DNA of 64,000 bases from positions 1 through 64,000 of the forward strand of contig NZ_JACVVX010000008.1 of NCBI RefSeq assembly GCF_014534685.1, written 5' to 3'. Below the pieces are notes generated by a model. It did not search any database, was not told where the DNA came from, and was given only the letters and a program-made list of their open reading frames with translations. Position numbers and translations under genes: made by a program. This DNA comes from Oryzicola mucosus. Lineage in GTDB: Bacteria > Pseudomonadota > Alphaproteobacteria > Rhizobiales > Rhizobiaceae. The stretch's first letter is position 1. Every line of letters begins with the position of its first letter. Positions 41,997-50,909 of the stretch are shown in pieces.

Positions 41997-42677
41997 TTGG
42001 ACATCCTTTTTTCCGACTGCACCGTCCGATTCGGTGCCCGCGTTGCCTTGCATCCGCTATCGCTACGGCTTGAGGGGCGGCGCGTTGGTGTCATCGGTTT
42101 GAACGGATCGGGCAAGACCACGTTCGCGCGATTGATCAACGGGCTGACTCTTCCGAACGAAGGACGTGTCACGGTCAACGGGGTCGACATCGCCGCCGAG
42201 CCCGAGCGGGCTAGGATGGAGGCGGGATTCGTTTTCCAGAACCCTCAGAACCAGCTGATCATGCCTATCGTATCGGAAGATATCCTGTTTGGGTTGAGGG
42301 CGCGGGGGGCAAAAGGCGCAGAGGCGGAAGCACGCATGGCGACGACGCTCAGCCGTTTCGGCATCGAGGCTCTGGAGAGACGCCGTGTACACGAGTTGTC
42401 CGGCGGAGAAATGCAGCTTGCTGCGATGGCAAGCGTTTGTGCGCTCCACCCGCGGATTCTTGTCCTTGATGAGCCGACTAACCAACTTGATCTGAGGAAC
42501 CGCCGACTTGTCCTCAACGCCATCGAAACGATGGATGAGGATGCTGTCGTCATAACGCACGACCTGGATTTCGCTCTGCGTTTGCCGCGTCTTTTGCTTT
42601 TCCACGAAGGACAGCTCCTGGCGGACGGTGCACCTGAGGACACGATCGCACTCTACCGAAAGATTGCCGAATGTTGA
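41997..42677 (+). CDS. bioM: Biotin ECF transporter ATPase BioM, TTG start
   Basis: A 226-residue ATPase of the energy-coupling-factor type, read from TTG at 41997 (MDILFSDCTVRFGARVALHP). Walker A is GLNGSGKTTFARL, the Q-loop FVFQNPQNQLIMPIV is the ECF-type signature, and the signature loop is ELSGGEMQLAAMASVCA with Walker B ILVLDEPTNQLDLR. With BioN and BioY it forms the biotin importer. It overlaps bioN by 7 bp. Confidence 0.93.
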   Translation: MDILFSDCTVRFGARVALHPLSLRLEGRRVGVIGLNGSGKTTFARLINGLTLPNEGRVTVNGVDIAAEPERARMEAGFVFQNPQNQLIMPIVSEDILFGLRARGAKGAEAEARMATTLSRFGIEALERRRVHELSGGEMQLAAMASVCALHPRILVLDEPTNQLDLRNRRLVLNAIETMDEDAVVITHDLDFALRLPRLLLFHEGQLLADGAPEDTIALYRKIAEC

Positions 42678-43324
42678 GCAGCCTTTACGTCCAAGGGCAG
42701 GGGCCATTACGCCGGCTTAACGCTGGGTGCAAGCTCGGTTTACTCGCTGTAGCCGGTGCAACTCTATTTTTCATCCATTCACCATGGCTTCTTGGTTTGG
42801 CTTTTGTCTTGGCCGCCGCCGTGTATTTTACCGTTGGGCTTCCGCCCCGCGAGGCGTTGATGCGGATTCGCCTGACATTGTATTCGCTGCTCTTTCTCAT
42901 GGTGCTCAACCTCATCTTTCTGCCTCTGGCAGAGGTGCAGATTCTCACATTGAGGTTTCTAGCCCTTGTTTTTGCCGCTGCTGCGGTCACGGCCACAACG
43001 CCGCTCGATGCCATGATGGATGTCGTGAACCGGATTATGCGCCCATTTGAAAAGCTGGGGTTCGTACGTCAGGGGGACGCCGGTCTGACGGTTGGGCTTT
43101 GCGTGCGTTTCGTCCCTGAGATATTGGCACGGCATCACGCGCTTGTCGAAGCGCACAAAGCAAGGGGTTTGAAGGTCCGGCCATTGACGCTGCTCGGCCC
43201 GTTGATCATCCTTACTTTGAAGCAGGCCGACGATGTGGCCGCAGCAATAGATGCGCGCGGTCTGCGCGGTGCTCAGGCAATTTCGATTTCGTCACAACCC
43301 AATGAAAGGCATACTCGTCCATGA
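42671..43324 (+). CDS. bioN: Biotin ECF transporter transmembrane subunit BioN
   Basis: A 217-residue EcfT-type protein with several membrane helices (LGLLAVAGATLFFIHSPWLL, LTLYSLLFLMVLNLIFLPLA) and the two coupling-helix Ala-Arg-Gly type motifs (EAHKARGLKV and AIDARGLRGA) that contact the ATPase. Overlaps bioM and bioY by a few bases. Confidence 0.93.
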   Translation: MLSSLYVQGQGPLRRLNAGCKLGLLAVAGATLFFIHSPWLLGLAFVLAAAVYFTVGLPPREALMRIRLTLYSLLFLMVLNLIFLPLAEVQILTLRFLALVFAAAAVTATTPLDAMMDVVNRIMRPFEKLGFVRQGDAGLTVGLCVRFVPEILARHHALVEAHKARGLKVRPLTLLGPLIILTLKQADDVAAAIDARGLRGAQAISISSQPNERHTRP

Positions 43325-43881
43325 CCACCCGCGATCTGGCGCTTTCGGCGCTGTTTGCCGCCATCATCATCGTCCTGGGCCTGGTTCCGCCTGTCCCGTT
43401 AGGCTTTATCCCTGTGCCTATCACGCTGCAGTCGATGGGCGTTATGCTTGCCGGCTGCATCATCGGGGCCAAGCGTGGCGCGCTCGCTTATGCCATTTTC
43501 GTGCTGCTGGCAGCGGCCGGCCTGCCGGTCCTTTCGGGCGGACGTGGCGGTCTGGCGATCCTGATGGGCCCGACGGGCGGATATATCCTTGGCTGGATCG
43601 TAGCTGCATTCGTCACTGGACTCATCGCCGAGCGGTTGGTTCGCCAAGACCAGAGCGAATGGCGCCAACTCGGCGGCTTTTTCGCCGCTTCGGTCATCGG
43701 GGGCATCGTCGTACTCTATGCCATTGGCATGCCTTGGGTGACAGCGGTCGCAGGAACGCCCTTCTACGCAGTGGCATCCGGCTCGGTAGTGTTTGTGCCT
43801 GGCGATCTGCTCAAAGCAGCTATTACCGCTCTGGCGGCGCGCGCCGTTCTTGCCGGCTATCCTCTGTTGCATCGCGCCTGA
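43321..43881 (+). CDS. bioY: Biotin-specific S-component BioY
   Basis: A 186-residue membrane protein with the BioY pattern: LALSALFAAIIIVLGLVPPV, then PVPITLQSMGVMLAGCIIGA (the PVPiTlQt box) and GGLAILMGPTGGYILGWIVA (the GPtgGY box). It binds biotin with high affinity. The bioMNY unit lies directly upstream of a biotin-dependent-carboxylase operon. Confidence 0.95.
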   Translation: MTTRDLALSALFAAIIIVLGLVPPVPLGFIPVPITLQSMGVMLAGCIIGAKRGALAYAIFVLLAAAGLPVLSGGRGGLAILMGPTGGYILGWIVAAFVTGLIAERLVRQDQSEWRQLGGFFAASVIGGIVVLYAIGMPWVTAVAGTPFYAVASGSVVFVPGDLLKAAITALAARAVLAGYPLLHRA

Positions 43882-43906
43882 GACGTCTCGCAACGACGGG
43901 CGGCGG

Positions 43907-44812
43907 TCATCCGCCGCCTCCCATCGTGACGGACATAAACGCTCTGAATGCGGCGGCGGCCGGATCAATGGGTCTTTGGCGTGACCAGGCGAGCCCGACA
44001 TCCATGCTAGGGATCGGCTCGACCACGCCACGAACTTCGATACGCTGGCCTTCAAGAGACCAAGGCCGGTACACCATATCCGATAAGATTGTCACTCCAA
44101 TCCCGGAAGCAACGAGAGATCGCACCGCTTCGACGGAGCTTGTTATCAGGACTGGTTTCGGAGCAAGTCCAGCGGCATCCCAATAGCGCGCAGCTGTCGT
44201 TCTGGCTTCGTCCACGGTCAGCATAACGTAATCTTCCGCGGCAACGTCGGCCAGGCTGATTTCGGGCTTTCCCAGAAGATGATGGTCGGCCGAAAGCCAA
44301 AGCCTTCGGCTCGACCGCATCAAAACTTCCTGGGCAAGCTCGTCGCTATGTTCAAGGTTGGAAACCAGCATCACCGCCATGTCGATGTCGCCGACCATCA
44401 GCCCGGTTTCGAGCGCATCGCGCGGCAGTTCGAGAATCTCGACGTCGATCTGCGGATAGGTTTTTCGAAACCGCGCATAATAACGCGACATGTAATAACC
44501 TACGACCGTGTAGGTCATACCAAGTTTGAACTTGCCCGCCGGTCCTGCATGCTCACGCAAAGGGCTCCGCACCGCAGCCGCTACCGCGCCGGTTATCACC
44601 CGCGCATGGTCGAGAAACCGCGAGCCCTCCATCGTCAACCGTACACCGGCGTGGGTGCGTTCGAAAAGCTTTACGCCCAGATTGGCCTCAAGCATCTTGA
44701 TCGCCGCTGTGACGGCGGATTGTGAGATATTGAGTTCCACAGCGGCATGGCTAACCTGGCCGCTTTCCGCAGTGGCAATAAAATAATCGAGTTGTTTCAA
44801 AGTGATGGTCAT
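43907..44812 (-). CDS. LysR-family regulator, divergent from pxpA
   Basis: A 301-residue LysR regulator: MTITLKQLDYFIATAESGQV, then SHAAVELNISQSAVTAAIKM and LEANLGVKLFERTHAGVRLT form the winged helix, and the co-inducer domain follows. The 134-bp gap to pxpA puts it in position to control the pxpA-BCCP-carboxylase operon. Confidence 0.92.
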   Translation of the reverse strand: MTITLKQLDYFIATAESGQVSHAAVELNISQSAVTAAIKMLEANLGVKLFERTHAGVRLTMEGSRFLDHARVITGAVAAAVRSPLREHAGPAGKFKLGMTYTVVGYYMSRYYARFRKTYPQIDVEILELPRDALETGLMVGDIDMAVMLVSNLEHSDELAQEVLMRSSRRLWLSADHHLLGKPEISLADVAAEDYVMLTVDEARTTAARYWDAAGLAPKPVLITSSVEAVRSLVASGIGVTILSDMVYRPWSLEGQRIEVRGVVEPIPSMDVGLAWSRQRPIDPAAAAFRAFMSVTMGGGG

Positions 44813-44946
44813 TGATGGAACCGGCCGCTCGCGGGTATCTGTTTTTTTGATATCATATTCAATAAACTACTATTTCCCATATGCCTAAAGCTAGGGCAAG
44901 TATGTTGCAACGCCGCAAAAGACGGCAATGCACGGGGAATACATGA

Positions 44947-45669
44947 ATGAACGTCACGCTGAACTGTGACATGGGCGAAAGCTTCGGCCTCTATAAGGTT
45001 GGTGATGATGCCGGCATGATGCCGATCATCGACGTAGCGAATGTTGCCTGTGGGTTTCACGCATCCGATCCAGATCACATGTTGGCTGCAGTTCGAAGCG
45101 CCAAGACCCATGGCGTGAAAGTCGGCGCCCATCCCGGTCTGCCCGACCTTCAGGGCTTTGGTCGGCGCGAAATGCGCATGACGCGCGACGAGGTCCGGAA
45201 CACCATCATCTATCAGGTTGGCGCGCTCTCCGGGTTCTTAAAAGCCGAGGGTGTGGAACTCCACCACATCAAGCCGCATGGCAGCCTGTATTTCATGGCC
45301 ATGCAGCAGGAAGCCGTCGCTCATGGCGTGTGCGATGCGGCGGAGATATATGGCGTGCCGCTTTTCGGAATGACGGGCACGATGCACGAGAAAATCTACC
45401 AGGAGCGGGGCATTCCGTTCATAGCAGAATTTTATGCCGATCTCGACTACGACAGTTCCGGCAAATTGATTCTGACCCGTGTCCACGATGCCAAGGACCC
45501 TGCAGAGATGGCCGAGCGTTGCGTACGCGCTATTAGCAAAGGCGAGGGCACGGCGGAGGACGGCAGTTTCTTCCCAGTTCGTTGCGAGACCATTTGCGTC
45601 CATTCCGACACGCCCAACGCTATCGAAATCGCCAAGGCTGTTAGAACCTCCATCGCGCCCTGGCACTGA
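44947..45669 (+). CDS. pxpA: LamB/YcsF family protein (PxpA type)
   Basis: A 240-residue protein starting MNVTLNCDMGESFGLYKVGD with ANVACGFHASDPDHM, VKVGAHPGLPDLQGFGRREM and PHGSLYFMAM, the conserved LamB/YcsF segments. PxpA is the ATP-dependent lactam-opening subunit of 5-oxoprolinase and works with PxpB and PxpC. Family members also occur with biotin-carboxylase genes, as here, where the substrate may differ. Start at 44947; an ATG at 44943 is out of frame. Confidence 0.9.
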   Translation: MNVTLNCDMGESFGLYKVGDDAGMMPIIDVANVACGFHASDPDHMLAAVRSAKTHGVKVGAHPGLPDLQGFGRREMRMTRDEVRNTIIYQVGALSGFLKAEGVELHHIKPHGSLYFMAMQQEAVAHGVCDAAEIYGVPLFGMTGTMHEKIYQERGIPFIAEFYADLDYDSSGKLILTRVHDAKDPAEMAERCVRAISKGEGTAEDGSFFPVRCETICVHSDTPNAIEIAKAVRTSIAPWH

Positions 45670-45728
45670 AGTCGACTGAACCTTACGCCCGCGTTTTTTA
45701 GTCCCTCCACAGTTTTCCGGAGCTTATC

Positions 45729-45962
45729 ATGGCCCAGATTCTTTCACCTCTTCCCGGTACATTCTATCGAAGCGCTTCGCCGGACCAGCCGCCGTACAAG
45801 GCAGACGGCGATGCCGTCTCGGCAGGAGATGTCATCGGTCTCATCGAGGTGATGAAGTCGTTCCACGAAGTGAAGGCCGAGTCGGCAGGCACCAATATCC
45901 GTTTTCTCGCCGACAACGAAGATCCAGTCATGGCCGGCGCACCACTCGCGGATCTCGACTGA
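45729..45962 (+). CDS. Biotin carboxyl carrier-type protein
   Basis: A 77-residue single biotinyl domain: ILSPLPGTFYRSASPDQPPY, then GDVIGLIEVMKSFHEVKAES. The biotinylated lysine is Lys43 in EVMKSF, a variant of the common AMKM/VMKM site; this EVMK(S/L) form is typical of AccB-like and urea-carboxylase-type carriers. Its stop overlaps the biotin carboxylase start (TGATG). The biotin acceptor would carry CO2 from the carboxylase to the carboxyltransferase subunits. Confidence 0.9.
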   Translation: MAQILSPLPGTFYRSASPDQPPYKADGDAVSAGDVIGLIEVMKSFHEVKAESAGTNIRFLADNEDPVMAGAPLADLD

Positions 45963-47326
45963 TGTTGAAAAAGCTTCTGGTCGCCAATCGAGGAGAGATA
46001 GCGGTCAGGATCATCCGGGCCGCGCAGGATCTTGGCATCGCCACGGTGGCGGTTTTTTCCGCAGCGGATGCGGAATCGTTGCATGTCCAGATTGCCGATG
46101 AGGCGGTAAACATTGGCCCGCCCGCGGCAAAGAAGTCCTATTTGAACATCGATGCCATCCTGCAAGCGGCCAAAGACACCGGCTGCGACAGTGTTCACCC
46201 CGGCTACGGCTTCCTTGCGGAAAATGCCGCCTTTTCCGATGCGGTCACAACTGCCGGCTTGGTCTTTGTCGGACCATCCGGCGACGCCATCCGACTCATG
46301 GGCGACAAGGTTTCAGCGCGTACGGCCGCAGCTTCTGCGGGTGTTCCGGTGGTGCCTGGCTCGGCCGGAAGGGTTGAAGGCATCGAGGCTGGACGTGATG
46401 TGCTGACCGAAACCGGTTTTCCGGTGATGATCAAGGCCGCGGCCGGCGGCGGCGGGCGCGGCATCCGCATCGCCAACTCGCTCGCCGAATTCGAGCAAGC
46501 TTTCCCACAAGCCCAGGCCGAAGCGCTCGCCGCATTCGGCGATGGTGGGCTATACATGGAAAAGGTGATTGGCAAGGCTCGCCACATCGAGGTTCAAGTC
46601 TTGGCGGACGGCAGCGATGCCATCCATTGTTACGAACGCGAGTGCTCCTTGCAGCGGCGACGCCAGAAAGTATGGGAAGAAGCGCCATCGCGGGCGCTTT
46701 CCGATGCACTGCGCGAGGAACTCTGCGCTTCGGCGGTGGCCTTGGCCAAAGCGGTCAATTATTCGGGTGCCGGCACCGTGGAATATCTCTATGACGACGA
46801 GGCCGACCGCTTTTATTTCATCGAGATGAACACCCGCATCCAGGTCGAGCATCCCGTCACAGAGGCGGTCACGGGTATCGATCTGGTCGCCGAGATGCTG
46901 CGGATCGCGGGCGGCGAGAAGCTGAGGCTTGAGCAAAGCGATATTTCGGTCAAGGGGCATGCGATCGAGGTGCGTCTCAACGCAGAGGACCCTGCACGGG
47001 ATTTCGCGCCATTCCCCGGGAAAGTTGAGGATCTTCGCATACCCGGAGGCCCCGGCGTGCGGTTCGATTCCATGCTTTATCCCGGCTATCAGGTGCCGCC
47101 GTTTTACGACTCGCTGCTGGCGAAGCTGATCGTTCATGCAGAGACGCGCGAGGCTGCGATCCTGCGCCTTACCCGGGCACTCAACGAGCTCACGATCGGC
47201 GGGCTCAAGACCACAAAGCCGCTCTTTCTCGGGCTTGCCGCCGATGCGTCGGTCCAGGCCGGGGATGTGCACACACGCTGGCTGGAAGGCTGGCTTACTG
47301 AAAACGCTGCTGCGCTGGCAGACTGA
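45962..47326 (+). CDS. Biotin carboxylase
   Basis: A 454-residue protein with the biotin-carboxylase plan: KLLVANRGEIAVRIIRAAQD, HPGYGFLAEN, the ATP-grasp glycine loop AAAGGGGRGIRIAN, and the catalytic FIEMNTRIQVEHPVTE. Closest in type to AccC, though the neighbours indicate a dedicated enzyme complex rather than acetyl-CoA carboxylase. It carboxylates the BCCP biotin using bicarbonate and ATP. Confidence 0.94.
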   Translation: MLKKLLVANRGEIAVRIIRAAQDLGIATVAVFSAADAESLHVQIADEAVNIGPPAAKKSYLNIDAILQAAKDTGCDSVHPGYGFLAENAAFSDAVTTAGLVFVGPSGDAIRLMGDKVSARTAAASAGVPVVPGSAGRVEGIEAGRDVLTETGFPVMIKAAAGGGGRGIRIANSLAEFEQAFPQAQAEALAAFGDGGLYMEKVIGKARHIEVQVLADGSDAIHCYERECSLQRRRQKVWEEAPSRALSDALREELCASAVALAKAVNYSGAGTVEYLYDDEADRFYFIEMNTRIQVEHPVTEAVTGIDLVAEMLRIAGGEKLRLEQSDISVKGHAIEVRLNAEDPARDFAPFPGKVEDLRIPGGPGVRFDSMLYPGYQVPPFYDSLLAKLIVHAETREAAILRLTRALNELTIGGLKTTKPLFLGLAADASVQAGDVHTRWLEGWLTENAAALAD

Positions 47327-47336
47327 AAGGAGACCG

Positions 47337-48212
47337 ATGTCGATACGTTTCAACTTCGGCGGTGACGAACATATCTTCGGCGAAGTGTCCGAAGACATGT
47401 CGCTCGCCTCATTCTTCACTGGTCTTTCCATGACCAACGCGGTTCGCTCCGCCGGGATCAAGGGCGTCACGGAAATCTGCCCTGCGAATGCCAGTTTCCA
47501 GATCCGCTTCAACCCAGACTTGATCAAGCCGCAGGATTTGCTCGCTGAGCTGAAATCGATGGAGGCGGCCGCGTCCACGTCAGATTCCGTCCTGAAAACC
47601 CGGATCATCGAACTCCCGGTTTATTTCCAGGATCCGTGGACGCACGAAACCTGCCTCCGGTTTCGTGAGCGCCACCAGGACCCATCGTCGACCGATCTCG
47701 AATATTCTGCCCGTATCAACGGCTATGCCACGGTTGAAGACTTCATCGCCGCCTATTCCGGCCAGCCCTGGTTCGTCTCCATGGTCGGCTTCGTGGCCGG
47801 GTTGCCCTTCCTTTATCAGATGGTCGAGCGCCAAAAGCAGATTCAGGCACCGAAATATCTTCGTCCGCGCACCGATACACCGAAGCTGACGATCGGCCAT
47901 GGCGGCTGCTTTGCGGCGATCTATTCCGTGCGTGGGGCAGGCGGCTATCAGATGTACGGCGTCACTCCGGCACCGATCTATGATCCTGCCATGAAAGTTC
48001 GCTATCTCTCCGATGACATGTGCCTGTTCAAGCCAGGAGACATCGTCAAGTTCAAGGCTATCGGGCGCGACGACTACGACGCGACGCTGGAGGAGATCGA
48101 TGCCAACCGGTGGCAGCCGACGGTCCGCGAGTGCACCTTCAGCCTGACCGACTTCAACCGCGATATTTACGGCACCAATGCAAAGCTGATGGAGCTTATC
48201 GATGGCCGTTAA
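47337..48212 (+). CDS. pxpB: 5-oxoprolinase subunit B / carboxyltransferase-like subunit
   Basis: A 291-residue protein from the ATG at 47337, preceded by AAAGGAGA; the frame open to 47136 is shadow sequence inside the carboxylase. It is annotated PxpB/KipI by fold, but longer than the roughly 240-residue KipI type. The core SMVGFVAGLPFLYQMVERQK is PxpB-like, while AGGYQMYGVTPAPIYD and PKYLRPRTDTPKLTIGHGGC resemble the carboxyltransferase part of urea amidolyase. Its neighbours support a carboxyltransferase role with a biotinyl protein. Confidence 0.88.
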   Translation: MSIRFNFGGDEHIFGEVSEDMSLASFFTGLSMTNAVRSAGIKGVTEICPANASFQIRFNPDLIKPQDLLAELKSMEAAASTSDSVLKTRIIELPVYFQDPWTHETCLRFRERHQDPSSTDLEYSARINGYATVEDFIAAYSGQPWFVSMVGFVAGLPFLYQMVERQKQIQAPKYLRPRTDTPKLTIGHGGCFAAIYSVRGAGGYQMYGVTPAPIYDPAMKVRYLSDDMCLFKPGDIVKFKAIGRDDYDATLEEIDANRWQPTVRECTFSLTDFNRDIYGTNAKLMELIDGR

Positions 48213-49173
48213 GGTAATCTCTCCCGGCCTCTCAACCTCTGTGCAGGATCTCGGCAGGCCGGGCCACTACCATGTTGGCATCCCTGAGGGCGGTGGCATG
48301 GACCGCTTCGCCACGCGCATTGCCAACCTTCTGGTCGGCAACGAGCCTGGCGCAGCACTGCTCGAAGCCACATTCATGGGGCCGGAACTGGAATTTACCC
48401 AGGACGTAACCGTTGCCATCACTGGCGGCGAGTTGCCGCCGAAGCTCAATGGCGAGGAACGCCCAACCTGGGAGAGCTTTCCGGTCAAGGCCGGTGACCG
48501 GCTTTCCTTTGGCTTCCTCAAGGGTGGTGCGCGCGCCTATATCGCCATCTCTGGCGGTATCGACGTGCCGGTCGTGCTCGGCTCGCGTTCGACCTATATT
48601 CTCGGTGCGCTGGGCGGGTATCAGGGCCGTACCTTGAAAGCCGGCGACGAGCTTCCAATCGGAGAAGCTTCCGGGAAATCCGGCCTCTCGCTGCCTGTGA
48701 ACCTGCGTCGTGCCCAGACAGTTCCGTCGGAACTCAGGATGCTTCCGGGCCTTTACTGGCACCGCATCACCGAGGCGTCCGGCAAGCGGTTTTTCGATGA
48801 AACCTGGAAAGTCGCGCCCGAAGCCGACCGCATCGGCTACCGCTTCAAAGGTGGCACACCGCTGGAATTCGTCGAGCGCGAACAGCCCTTCGGCGCGGGC
48901 TCCGACCCGTCGAACATCGTCGACGCCTGTTATCCCTACGGATCGGTCCAGGTGCCCAGCGGCACCGAACCCATCGTTTTGCATCGAGACGCGGTTTCAG
49001 GGGGCGGCTATATGATGGTGGGTGTGGTAATATCGGCCGATATGGACCTGATAGCCCAGCTCCAGCCGCATACGCCCGCCCGCTTCGTTCCCGTGAGGCT
49101 GGAAGAAGCGCTGGCTGCCCGAGCTGATGGCAACGCTGCGCTGGCGCGTGCGGAGGAATACCTGGCCGGTTGA
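48202..49173 (+). CDS. pxpC: 5-oxoprolinase subunit C / carboxyltransferase-like subunit
   Basis: A 323-residue protein with MAVKVISPGLSTSVQDLGRP and GHYHVGIPEGGGMDRFATRI near the start, IAISGGIDVPVVLGSRSTY in the middle and PSGTEPIVLHRDAVSGGGYM near the end, all typical of PxpC/KipA and of the urea-carboxylase carboxyltransferase. It overlaps pxpB by 11 bp and is its usual partner. Confidence 0.93.
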   Translation: MAVKVISPGLSTSVQDLGRPGHYHVGIPEGGGMDRFATRIANLLVGNEPGAALLEATFMGPELEFTQDVTVAITGGELPPKLNGEERPTWESFPVKAGDRLSFGFLKGGARAYIAISGGIDVPVVLGSRSTYILGALGGYQGRTLKAGDELPIGEASGKSGLSLPVNLRRAQTVPSELRMLPGLYWHRITEASGKRFFDETWKVAPEADRIGYRFKGGTPLEFVEREQPFGAGSDPSNIVDACYPYGSVQVPSGTEPIVLHRDAVSGGGYMMVGVVISADMDLIAQLQPHTPARFVPVRLEEALAARADGNAALARAEEYLAG

Positions 49174-49424
49174 TCGAGGCCAGGGGGACTGCCGGCGGAG
49201 GAGCCGGAAGGGGAGGGGATCGGTCGGCCAATACCGGCCCTCCGCGCGCTGGAAGACAAAATCGAGCGCGCGAAACGACAAGACTTAAGCCGGTAAACGG
49301 CGTGAATTTGGCTAATCGAGCGATCCGCTAGAGATCGCCGGAACCGAAGGGGAATACTCGCAACAAGTCCGGCCGAAAGGCCTGATGCTGTGCGCCTTCC
49401 CTCGGCAACAAGAAGGAATGGCGC

Positions 49425-50177
49425 ATGAGTCATCTGAGCGCGGAGAACGTCTCAGTGGCGTTTGCAGGGCTGAAGGCCCTGTCGGCTGTCGACCTGCAGA
49501 TCACGCCCGGCCGTATCAGCGGCCTCATCGGCCCGAACGGCGCTGGCAAAACCACGCTCGTCAATGTGCTGACGGGCTTCCAGTCGCCTTCGGAAGGGGC
49601 AGTCAAGCTCGACGGCGAAGCTTTGGTAGGGCTCAAGCCGCATCAGGTTCGGCGGCGTGGCATCGCCCGTACCTTTCAGGGGGGGCGGCTGTTCCGCGAT
49701 CTGCCCGTAGTCGACAATCTCGAGGTGACCGGCGTAGGGCTCGGTATGAGCCGGCGCGCGGCAATCGCCGAGGCGGAAGCCATGCTCGACTGGATCGGCA
49801 TCGCATCGCTGGGCTCACGCATCGCCGGCACCTTGCCCTATACCGACGAGCGGCGGGTAGCCATCGGCCGTGCCCTCATGGGAAGGCCCTCCTACGTCCT
49901 GCTGGACGAACCGGCCGCAGGCATGAGCGGGCCGGAATCGAAGGAACTGTCGGCGCTCATCCGCCGCATCGCCACCGACCTTGGCTGCGGTGTTCTGCTC
50001 ATTGAGCACAATGTCGGGCTCGTGCTCGGACTTTGCGAGCATATCGTCGTTCTCGATTCCGGAGCCATTATCGAGGAAGGCCCCCCGGCATCGATCCGCG
50101 ACAGCGAAAAGGTGCGCCACGCCTATATGGGCACGGCCGCCAATACCGACCTGCCGGTGCTGGAGGTGATGGAATGA
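49425..50177 (+). CDS. livG: Branched-chain-amino-acid-type ABC transporter, ATPase (LivG type)
   Basis: A 250-residue ATPase with Walker A GPNGAGKTTLVN, the LivG-like insert GIARTFQGGRLFRDLPVVDN, signature YTDERRVAIGRALM (variant of LSGGQ) and Walker B VLLDEPAAGMSGPE. The RRGIARTFQ motif is typical of the LivG/BraF side. Its stop overlaps the livF start (ATGA). Confidence 0.9.
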   Translation: MSHLSAENVSVAFAGLKALSAVDLQITPGRISGLIGPNGAGKTTLVNVLTGFQSPSEGAVKLDGEALVGLKPHQVRRRGIARTFQGGRLFRDLPVVDNLEVTGVGLGMSRRAAIAEAEAMLDWIGIASLGSRIAGTLPYTDERRVAIGRALMGRPSYVLLDEPAAGMSGPESKELSALIRRIATDLGCGVLLIEHNVGLVLGLCEHIVVLDSGAIIEEGPPASIRDSEKVRHAYMGTAANTDLPVLEVME

Positions 50178-50908
50178 GCCTGCTTGCCCTTTCCGACATC
50201 ACCATTCGCTATAGCCGGCTCACCGCCGTTCGCGAGGTGTCTTTCTCCATGACCGAGGGAGAAATTCTGTTCATCACTGGGCCGAATGGGGCGGGCAAGT
50301 CGTCGCTTCTACGTGCCATCGCAGGGGTTACGCCGGTAGCCGGCGGGAAAATCCAGCTTGCCGGCCAGGACATCACTGGCCAAGCTCCCGAGAACATAGC
50401 CCGGCTTGGCCTTTCCATGGTGCCCGAAGGGCGCGAGGTCTTCGGCTCGCTGACGATCGAGGAAAACCTCCTGGTTGGCACTGGCATGCAAACCCGCGAC
50501 CGAAATTCGCGCGCCCGGACTGCAAGCGACCTGGAAGCTGTCTACACGATCTTTCCGATCCTGAAAGACCGACGCAATGGGCAGGCGGGTCTGCTTTCGG
50601 GTGGTCAGCAGCAGATGCTGGTCATAGGCCGCGCGCTGATGACCAATCCAAGGCTCATCGCCATCGACGAACCCTCGCTCGGCCTTGCGCCCAACATCAC
50701 CGACCAGGTCTACGAGCGGCTGATCGCCTTGCAGGCCCAACGCCAGCTTACACTGCTCATTGTCGAGCAGAGTTCGGCCCGCGCGATGATGGTCGGGGGA
50801 CGGATGATCCTGATGCGTGGCGGACAGATTGTGCTGGACGGCGACGCGCGAACGCTTGGCAGCGGCGAGGCCATCCAAGCCGCCTATTTCGGCTACGAGG
50901 ACCACTGA
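50174..50908 (+). CDS. livF: Branched-chain-amino-acid-type ABC transporter, ATPase (LivF type)
   Basis: A 244-residue ATPase from the ATG at 50174; the frame open back to 50033 is shadow of livG. Walker A is GPNGAGKSSLLRAI, signature LSGGQQQMLVIGRALM, Walker B LIAIDEPSLGLAP. The MVPEGREVFGSLTIEENL block is the LivF-type marker. Confidence 0.92.
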   Translation: MSLLALSDITIRYSRLTAVREVSFSMTEGEILFITGPNGAGKSSLLRAIAGVTPVAGGKIQLAGQDITGQAPENIARLGLSMVPEGREVFGSLTIEENLLVGTGMQTRDRNSRARTASDLEAVYTIFPILKDRRNGQAGLLSGGQQQMLVIGRALMTNPRLIAIDEPSLGLAPNITDQVYERLIALQAQRQLTLLIVEQSSARAMMVGGRMILMRGGQIVLDGDARTLGSGEAIQAAYFGYEDH

Positions 50909-50909
50909 G

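Noticed and set aside
46550-47608. 352-codon minus-strand frame opposite biotin carboxylase and pxpB
   Set aside because: Crosses two genes in antisense and lacks motifs.
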